Shown here piece after piece: positions 55,506-64,000 of a stretch of 64,000 nucleotides of DNA. Made by a program: the position numbers and the translations under genes. The notes beneath the pieces are model-generated. The model was not told the DNA's origin. It did not search any database and saw only the letters and a list, made by a program, of their open reading frames with translations. Origin of the DNA: Adiantum capillus-veneris (lineage: Eukaryota > Streptophyta > Polypodiopsida > Polypodiales > Pteridaceae); contig CM043958.1 in NCBI GenBank assembly GCA_014529385.2, positions 84,475,025 through 84,539,024 of the forward strand. The letters are read 5' to 3'. The first letter of the stretch is position 1. The number at the start of each line of letters is the position of its first letter.

Positions 55506-55862
55506 GCAAATGTACAAAATGTTAAAAATGAACAAAAATTTTTGTCTTATAAGACTCTCTTTTTCTTGATTTGTGCACAAAAATGAAGTAGTATGCATGC
55601 TTAGATCAAGTTTGTGGGGACGACGTCTCCCAAACACCAAGTAGAGCTTGTCACTCTACTATGGAAGACTGATAGGACTAATGTGCAGACATGCTTGCGG
55701 CAGCCTCAGGCTCTCAAGCGCCAAATGGACTAGTCATCCATTATGGAATGATGTCGTAGGGTAACATAGGGATCCTCTACCCACTAAGAAAAGGACTCAT
55801 GCATATGCTTTATCTTCTCTATACCATAGTCGAGGACGACTATGATTTCAAGAGAGAGGTAA
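55506..55862 (+). other. 3' untranslated region and polypurine tract, copy 1
   Basis: No coding content. It ends TTTCAAGAGAGAGGTAA before the TGTCATAA of LTR 2; AAGAGAGAGG (about 55850-55859) is the polypurine tract for plus-strand priming. Confidence 0.8.
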
Positions 55863-57454
55863 TGTCATAATAATCAATATCTAATTCTCCTAAATGATTT
55901 TCTCATATTAAACTGATCATTTAATGTGGGGAAGTGCCAAGGGAGAAAAAGCTAGAATATTGGTTAAGTTAGCAGACCGGCCATAGTAGGGATCCAAAGG
56001 AGGGAAAATAGGGATCCAAAGGGGGGGCCATCTGCAAAAGAGCCATGTGAAACAACGGGCTAAAAAGACCCTAAGGTTCAGCCCATTAAGACTTCCAAAA
56101 TGCTAAGGTTCCAAAATTCAAAGGTTGTGTCCAAAGGTCAACCTTAGGGAAAATTGGATGCTTAGTGTGTGTGCCCAAAAAGTCTTTCTGCATCCCTACA
56201 TGGGAGGGGGCGAGCCCCAAAGCTAGGGGATGAGAGAGAAAACCACACACACACACACAGGCTCCCTTTACACAAAGGGAATGAGGGACACATGTCAGCT
56301 CCCTAGGCCAGATGCCCACAAGGTGTGCCCAATTCCTATTGGAAGACCCTTGAAGTGGACCAATGAGAATTAAGCTAGAGTAAATCTAGTTTAATTAATT
56401 TAAAAACATTTAATAAAAGAAACCAATAAGAATTAAGTGTCCTAGAAGACTATTGGGCAGTCTCCCAAGGGGTCCAATGAGCATTCAGGAGCCCCATGGC
56501 TTGCCTGATTCCTATTGGCCAGGAGGCAAAGGGGTCCAATGAGAGTTTAGTTTAATTATTTAATTACCTAAAGCTCTCACAAAAGGGGAAAGGGGGACAC
56601 ATGTCAGAAGGCTATCACTTATGCTGCTTAATCCCTATTGGCTTGACCTGGGGAGGTCCAATGAGGCAAAAGCCAGCCTAACTTAGCAGCTAGGGCTCGC
56701 CCAAGAGAGAGAGGGGGCTGATTTTTGCTTGGCATTGACACACACACTCTCACACTTGACCATGTGTGAAGGAAAAACACTCTATCTCCTCCCAAGCTTT
56801 AATGGAGAGCTCATCACCTACTCCAAGCTTGTGAGATAGAAGCCTACATCAACACTCTCTTGGCATGTGGATGAAAATCCAGCCAAGAGCCAAGCTTCAA
56901 TGCATGCTCATCTTCTCTACCAAGCTAATTACTAAGCTAAGCTATGCTAATATGAGTGATTATGTGAGGAGATGTACTTCTTTCTCGTAAGATACTTCTT
57001 TTTCCTCTCAATCTACTCTCATACCCTGCTAGCTCTCACCATCTTCGAAGGTGTGTGAGGTCTTGGGTCTGAGAACGGGGATAATTCAAGTTGTGTTTGA
57101 TTAAGTGTTTTGCTTGGTGTATGAAGCTTCCATCTTCATTGCACTAGCTAGTCTTGAAGGAACACAAAGAATTGTATTGTACAATGTCTCTCTTGATGGG
57201 AGAAACCATAATACAAAGCCTTTTGGAGGGGGGACCGGCTCCATGCAAATCCGGTCCTCAACTGTTGTCAATAGTTTAATTGCTCTCTCTTTTGAAAGTA
57301 TTGTCGATGCTATCTAACTAGGTGTTATGCTTTTTGTTGCTCTCTCCACCCAAGCACTCTTGTAATTATCATTAGGAATCTATTCTAATGAAATGCCCAC
57401 TATGTTCATGCTAATTTCCGCTACAAATAAGATTTTAGGCCATTAAATGCTACA
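55863..57454 (+). repeat. LTR 2 (shared middle LTR)
   Basis: 1592 bp. By eye it differs from LTR 1 by one extra G in a G run, TTA to CCA beside it, and one C-to-T (CACAG to CATAG). It serves as 3' LTR of copy 1 and 5' LTR of copy 2, with primer site TGGTATCAGAGC at 57456-57467. Confidence 0.97.
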
Positions 57455-57871
57455 TTGGTATCAGAGCTCAAGGTTTCTCTTTTCTTGCTCAAGAAGGGAG
57501 GTCCTCAAGCTAGCTACAAATGGTTGGTATTATTAATTGCCTGTGAGTAAGTAGAATAGGGATTTTTCAGCCTTGCAGTGCGCCTGCCTTTGTGCAGTTA
57601 ACGGGGCATCACCGTCGAGAGCTATGGTCTTAATAGTGGAGTCCTACGGGGCTTGCCTACGGCTTAACCACTATTGAGCTATTAGAAGCTTGACAGGAGC
57701 CGGTGCTGTTTTGGTGTCGAAAGACCCTCTCTTCTATTCCTTGCAATTAATGGTATTCGAGCCGCGGGTACAGTAGCTTGAGTGCTTTTTCTAAAGGGGT
57801 AAAGAGGAGTAGCAACTAGGGCTTGAAGTGCCAAAGTACACCTAAAAAGTTTACACCTAAAAATTGTTAGA

Positions 57872-60800
57872 ATGGCTGACAATATTAAAGAGAGTGAAGT
57901 TAATGTTGATAACTTTGATTTTGCTCATGAGCAAGCTACTAATGATGCTTCAATGCTTGTTAATTATCTTGTTTCTAGGCTTCAACAAGCCATGGGCAAT
58001 CCATCTCTCCAAAGTGAAGTGCAACGGCAGCTCCGTGCTCACGGGATTCTCCAAGCTCATCACCATGACGAGAGAACACCTAGGAAGCCTCCTTGTGAGA
58101 CTACCAAAAGAGGTCTCTCTCCGATTCGGGAAGAAGAAGAGAATCCATATGAAGGGCTCAAGAACTTACTTCTTGATGATGCATCTCCTTCCCAAAGGAG
58201 AACTCAAGAGCCTCCACCGAAGGAACGAGAAAGAAGCGAGTCTCCCGCCACCTCGGCGGAGATGGCTCCACGAAGACGGCGGGCTAAACGCTCTCCATCA
58301 CCACCAAAGCGGAGAAGACCATCACACTCTTCTCCACGCCATAATTCAAAGAGGGATGATAAAAAGCAAGAGAAGAAAAAGGCGAGAAAGAGGACACCCT
58401 CTTCTCCATCTTCTTTATCCTCTTCCTCTTATGAAAGCTATGGTGAAGACGACAAAGATCAAGACAAGAAAAAGGCGAGAAAGAGGTCACCCTCTTCTCC
58501 ACCTTCTTCAAATTCTTCATCTTCTGAAGAAAGTGATGGTGCAACTTTTGAACCATCAAAAAGAAGAGGCCATAGGAAATCCTATGCCGCATGGAAGAGG
58601 TCGTCCAAGCTGAAGAAATTCAAAGAGGGAGGGAAGAGCATCTCTTTCCTTACCTATGATGGTACCTTTGGTGCTACAGACAAAGTTTTGGCCTTTATCC
58701 AGCAATTCGATGCGGCGTTTGGAGATGAGGGCTTCACGGAGTCCTCTAAGCTACGCCATGTAGCTATGCACTTTCAAAAGTCCGCCAGACAATGGTGGTC
58801 TAGCCTACGAGCCAACGGTGAAGCTCCACGAACATGGAAGGCTTTAAGAGCTTCCAGTATGAAGCAGTTTTTGGCCACCGATGCCAAAGACAAAGTACTC
58901 ACCGAATGGCGAAGCTTAAAGCTCTCTCCCAATGAATCCATCCACAAATATGTAGACAAGTTTTGGGACTTACAACTCAAAGCCACTGTCTTCAAAAGGT
59001 TGGATTTTGGAGAGCAAAAGCAACAATTTTGTGCGGGCTTAACCGAAGAAATGGCGGAGTATGTCAACTCCCAAAGGCCACGTACCATATCGGCGGTAAT
59101 ACATCATACTATGGTGGCCTCGCGAATCAATTTCCAAACGGGGGGTAAAAGAAATAATAAGCCCCGGAAAACAAGGGTTCCAATGAGCCTAAGGGGAAGG
59201 ACAATGTCCAAAAGTCTCCTAAGGGCAATTCCAACAAAGCCAAAGAGAAGGGAGTTTACAAAGGAAAGAATAAACTCTCTCCTGAAGAGCTTGAGCGTTA
59301 TCGTAAAGATAACCGGTGTTACAAGTGCGGCGAACAAGGGCATGCGTACCGCGCTTGTCCCCAAAAGAACAACCGCCAAGATCCTCCTAGAGCTTCTTTG
59401 GTTGAAATCCAAGAGGAGGAGATTCATCAAACTCACCACAAAGGATCTCCTCTATGCCATGCTTGGGGAAAGGTAAGAGAACATGATGCTTTTATTCTCT
59501 TTGACCCTGGTTCTACTCACAATTTCATATCTATGGAGTTAGCCACCAAGCTAGGCATACAATCCTACGAGATGGGAGATATCCTACCCGCAGACAGTGC
59601 CTTCAAGGGGCAAGAAGCTTCAGTCACTCCCTTAATCGGGAAATTGAGGCTTCATGTCCAAGGCTATGTGGACAAAGAGGATTTCTTTATCTCTCCTCTC
59701 AAGCATGAGGATGTAATCCTAGGGGCACCATGGTTTGACCGTCTGGCTGCCCATGTTAAATTTCCTGAAAGGAGAATCTCCTTTAAGTTCAGGGAAAAGG
59801 ACATGTATATAGATGCTAGCGAGATGGGTAACACCATCCCCATTGTACATACACCAGCTTTCAACAAGTCAATAAAGAGCTCTATTTCCGTGTACATGAT
59901 TTTTGTTAAAGATTCTCAAAATGAACCTAATGCTTTAGCAAAAGAAAATAAAAGCAACCAAAAGGAATTAGAGTTATCCAATTTTCTCAAGGGGTTTCAA
60001 GATGTCTTTATTGACGACATCCCTTGTGAGCTACCTCCTAAACGAGGTAATGACGACCATGCAATTGAACTTCTTCCAGGAAGTTCACCGCCTAACAAAC
60101 CTCCTTATAGAGTTTCTCAAGCTCAACAAGAGGAGATTATGCGGCAAGTGCATGAGTTAATTGAGAAGGGCATGGTTAGGCCTAGCTCATCTCCATTTTG
60201 CTCACCTGTGCTATTAGTGCAAAAGAAAGACGGCACATATCGTATGTGTGTCGACTATAGAGCACTAAATAGGATCACTATCAAAAATAGGTTTCCCGTT
60301 CCATGGGTAGAAGACCTATTTGATAAGCTACAAGGATCGACCTACTTCAGTAGGATTGACCTAAAAAGTGGCTATCATCAAATAAGGATAGTTGATCAAG
60401 ACATTGTAAAGACCGCATTTCGTACTACATTTGGTCTTTACGAATACATTGTCATGCCTTTTGGCTTGACTAATGCACCAGCCACATTTAACCGCTTGAT
60501 GGAGAAGCTGTTCAGACCTCATCGAACCTTCACTGGAGTGTTCTTTGATGATATTATCATCTACTCTAATTCATTAGAGGAACACAAGCAACACCTCCAG
60601 GTAATATTTCAAGTTTTAAGAGAGAATAAACTTTATGTTAATCGAAAGAAAAGTGAATTTTTCTTGCAAGAGATTCAATATTTAGGTCACATTATCTCTC
60701 AAGATGGAATCCAAATGGATCCATCCAAGTTAGAGGTAATAAAAGGATGGCCTAAACCAAGGAATCTTCATGAACTAAGAAGCTTTATAGGTATGTGTGC

Positions 60801-62820
60801 ATACTATAGACGCTTCATAGAAAAGTTCTCACAAATTGCGGGACCATTACATGACCTAACAAAGAAAAATGTTAGGTATACGTGGTCTGCTAAGGAGAAC
60901 AATGCTTTCGAAAAGCTTAAAGAAAAGCTTATCTCTCAACCTGTGCTTACACTACCGGATCTCTCAAAATCATTTGAGGTCCAATGTGATGCTTGTGGTG
61001 ATTGCCTTGGGGCTGTTTTGCTCCAAGAAGGGCACGCCATAGGCTATGAGAGTCGAAGGCTCGACCCTGTTGAGCAAGCTCTAGGCATATACGAAAAAGA
61101 ACTCCTTGCAGTTCTACATGCCTTAGACTCATGGAAGCACTATTTATTGGGGACTCCTTTCATTCTGCGAACGGATCACCAAAGTCTTAAGTACTTCATG
61201 ACGCAGACCAAGCTCTCCGACAAACAAATGAGGTGGGCAAATTTCCTTTCGCAATTTCATTTTCATATTGCTCACATTGCTGGCAAGCATAATCAAGTAG
61301 CCGATGCACTCTCAAGACGACCGAGAGTGAATGCGGTTTCCATAGCAACTCACAATGATCTATCTTCAATGATAGATGAGTATGCTATTGATCCCGATTT
61401 TAGAGATGTGATTTCAGCCCTTGCATTAGGGAAGAAAGAAGAACCATTTACTTTACAAGATGGTTATCTTCTCTATGGCAATAGACTATGCGTTACTAAC
61501 TCACTACGTGAGAAAGTAATGTATGAATCTCATGCTCCCCCATATGCGGGGCATAGAGGGATTCAGTCTACCCTAAAGGGAATTGAAACATATTTCTATT
61601 GGCCTACCATGAAAGTGAACATACATGAGTATGTTTCCAAATGTGTGGTATGTCAAAAGACAAAATTTGATAGAGGGAAGCAACTTGGATTGCTTCAACC
61701 CTTGCCAATCCCTAATTCACCGTGGGAGAGCATATCCATGGATTTTATCTTTGGATTGCCTAAGTCTATCCATGGGAATACGGGAATATGGACGATAGTA
61801 GACAAGTTTAGTAAACAAGCTCATTTTATACCTGTCAAAAAGACTATCAAAGCCCATCAAATGGCAACCCTCTTCATTTCACAAATTTTTAAGTACCATG
61901 GCTTGCCAATGTCCATAGTGTCGGATAGAGATCCTAGAATGACCAGTAATTTCTGGAAGGGTCTCTTTGAGAATTTAGGAACAAGGCTAAACTTCTCTTC
62001 GGCCTATCATCCACAAACTGATGGCCAAAGTGAAATAGCTAACCTAACTATTCTCGATCTACTAAAAGCCTATGTAACGGAAGTAGATCAAAGATCCCAA
62101 TGGGAGAAGTACTTACCCTTAGTAGAGTATGCTTACAATAACACTGTACATACTTCTACAGGAAAAGCACCTTTCGAGGTAATTGAGGGAAGATCAAAAA
62201 GTCCCTTGCTACTTAAGGTACATGGGAAGATCTTCGCTGCAGATGAGTATAGCCGAGACCTACAAGAATCTTTCCAAAAGATTAAGGATGCTATCTCTAT
62301 CTCACAGCAAAGGCAAAAGGCTGCTGCTGACAAGCACAGAAGAGCCCAAGCCTTTAAAGAAAACGATTGGGTCTTGTTAAAGTTTCCCAAGGCTCGATTA
62401 AGGCACACGACGGGCAAGAATCCTACGGGCCACCAAAAGTACTATGCTAAACTAGCAAAAAGGTACTATGGTCCCTTCCAGATTCTTAGGCCAATCAATG
62501 AGATGGCCTATCAACTTAAGTTGCCCAATCATTGGCTCATACACAATGCTTTTCATGTGAGCCTTTTAAAGCCTTACAAAGGAGAGCCACCTCAAGAACC
62601 AACTATTGAAGACCCACCGGAGATCGAGGACCACGAGGAGGTGCTGCAGCCCGAGTCCATTCTCCGACATGAAGACAAGGTATTGAGAGGCGGTAAGACT
62701 ATCATACGATATCTTATTAAGTTTAAGAATTATCCTTTTGAAGATGCTAGATGGATGCAAGGCATACAATTAAAGGATAACCTAAACCTTGTCAATGCTT
62801 ACAATGCTTCCCAAGAGTAA
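57872..62820 (+). pseudogene. Gypsy gag-pol copy 2, one-base deletion in gag
   Basis: It is identical in layout to copy 1, but a run of five C (51846-51850 in copy 1) has four here (59162-59165), shifting the frame just before the zinc knuckle. Gag therefore ends out of frame at 59474-59476. The original frame is open again from about 59165 and has an ATG at 59398, giving an 1140-residue protease-RT-RNase H-integrase-chromodomain block that lacks its own gag start. Other differences include Ser for Ala in the Ser tract, Ser for Ile in KALRAS(S/I)MKQF and Pro for Leu at the copy-1 residue-745 site. Its enzymes look intact; gag-pol fusion does not. Confidence 0.95.
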
Positions 62821-63177
62821 GCAAATGTACAAAATGTTAAAAATGAACAAAAATTTTTGTCTTATAAGACTCTCTTTTTCTTGATTTGTGCACAAAAATG
62901 AAGTAGTATGCATGCTTAGATCAAGTTTGTGGGGACGACGTCTCCCAAACACCAAGTAGAGCTTGTCACTCTACTATGGAAGACTGATAGGACTAATGTG
63001 CAGACATGCTTGCGGCAGCCTCAGGCTCTCAAGCGCCAAATGGACTAGTCATCCATTATGGAATGATGTCGTAGGGTAACATAGGGATCCTCTACCCGCT
63101 AAGAAAAGGACTCATGCATATGCTTTATCTTCTCTATACCATAGTCGAGGACGACTATGATTTCAAGAGAGAGGTAA
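62821..63177 (+). other. 3' untranslated region and polypurine tract, copy 2
   Basis: Same as in copy 1, ending AAGAGAGAGGTAA before LTR 3. One A-to-G difference (CCCACTAAG to CCCGCTAAG) is seen. Confidence 0.8.
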
Positions 63178-64000
63178 TGTCATAATAATCAATATCTAAT
63201 TCTCCTAAATGATTTTCTCATATTAAACTGATCATTTAATGTGGGGAAGTGCCAAGGGAGAAAAAGCTAGAATATTGGTTAAGTTAGCAGACCGGCCACA
63301 GTAGGGATCCAAAGGAGGGAAAATAGGGATCCAAAGGGGGGGCCATCTGCAAAAGAGCCATGTGAAACAACGGGCTAAAAAGACCCTAAGGTTCAGCCCA
63401 TTAAGACTTCCAAAATGCTAAGGTTCCAAAATTCAAAGGTTGTGTCCAAAGGTCAACCTTAGGGAAAATTGGATGCTTAGTGTGTGTGCCCAAAAAGTCT
63501 TTCTGCATCCCTACATGGGAGGGGGCGAGCCCCAAAGCTAGGGGATGAGAGAGAAAACCACACACACACACACAGGCTCCCTTTACACAAAGGGAATGAG
63601 GGACACATGTCAGCTCCCTAGGCCAGATGCCCACAAGGTGTGCCCAATTCCTATTGGAAGACCCTTGAAGTGGACCAATGAGAATTAAGCTAGAGTAAAT
63701 CTAGTTTAATTAATTTAAAAACATTTAATAAAAGAAACCAATAAGAATTAAGTGTCCTAGAAGACTATTGGGCAGTCTCCCAAGGGGTCCAATGAGCATT
63801 CAGGAGCCCCATGGCTTGCCTGATTCCTATTGGCCAAGAGGCAAAGGGGTCCAATGAGAGTTTAGTTTAATTATTTAATTACCTAAAGCTCTCACAAAAG
63901 GGGAAAGGGGGACACATGTCAGAAGGCTATCACTTATGCTGCTTAATCCCTATTGGCTTGACCTGGGGAGGTCCAATGAGGCAAAAGCCAGCCTAACTTA
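63178..64000 (+). repeat. LTR 3, cut by the window end
   Basis: The first 823 bp match LTR 2 except CATAG to CACAG (as in LTR 1) and GGCCAGGAGG to GGCCAAGAGG. From the length of the other two it should end near 64768-64769. Confidence 0.95.

Larger units (their letters stand above)
48548..64000 (+). mobile_element. Tandem Ty3/gypsy chromovirus array: LTR-internal-LTR-internal-LTR
   Basis: Three LTRs start at 48548, 55863 and 63178, giving two exact steps of 7315 bp, with internal regions 50139-55862 and 57455-63177 between them. The middle LTR is shared. Internal copies differ at only a handful of bases, including one C deletion and several substitutions. The third LTR runs off the window. 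Structure and near identity point to recent LTR-LTR recombination or replication of one element. Confidence 0.97.

Noticed and set aside
48548-64000. Pure assembly duplication of one gypsy element
   Set aside because: The copies differ at several scattered bases (substitutions and two indels), which a simple duplicated contig would not show. It cannot be fully excluded without long reads.

Overview
The window is 64 kb of repeat-dominated nuclear DNA from a land plant. Nothing in it looks bacterial. It holds LTR retrotransposons of both superfamilies (Ty1/copia and Ty3/gypsy) primed from a TGGTATCAGAGC-type primer site, an L1-like LINE, a hAT DNA transposon, TTTAGGG-like telomeric motifs inside LTRs, spliced genes with GT-AG introns, and long (CT)n, (TA)n and (C)n tracts. 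The heavy nesting and old decay suggest a large, methylated genome. A fern or another seed-free plant is a guess only.

Layout. 1-1.9 kb: the 3' end of an unrecognised element and a probable LTR. 2.8-3.6 kb: a three-unit tandem repeat. 4.46-8.03 kb: two convergent spliced genes. The minus-strand gene is the most unusual item here. It begins like histone H3 (ARTKQTAR tail plus the full H3 fold) and runs in frame into a Ulp1/SENP-type (C48) cysteine protease domain. Its plus-strand partner is unrecognised. 8.38-8.84 kb: hairpin-bearing tandem repeats. 8.84-9.14 kb: a copia scrap. 9.1-17.3 kb: an old LTR-like element (B) split by a minus-strand gypsy element (C, 9951-16750, target duplication CAACG). 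17.3-29.3 kb: a gypsy 5' LTR and leader (D), then an L1-like LINE, itself split by a minus-strand copia element (22559-27831, target duplication CCCTT). 30.0-33.2 kb: a hAT element (8-bp duplication GCGGGCTG). 33.3-39.0 kb: a plus-strand copia element (duplication AGGTG). 39.0-48.5 kb: two broken minus-strand gypsy elements and a plus-strand gypsy gag remnant. 48.5-64 kb: a young chromodomain-bearing gypsy element arranged LTR-internal-LTR-internal-LTR with a 7315-bp period. The first copy has one uninterrupted 1649-codon gag-pol frame.

Working history: B was hit by C; D was invaded by the LINE, which was later hit by a copia element; a hAT element and a second copia element inserted into B-like DNA; the tandem gypsy pair is youngest. 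In-frame stops in the copia elements, the LINE and the H3/Ulp1 locus are mostly TAG at places where CAG is expected, plus some TGA. This fits deamination of methylated cytosine. One case is directly shown by comparing two units of a coding minisatellite. The histone-like locus therefore seems to have been silenced and mutated like the mobile elements around it.
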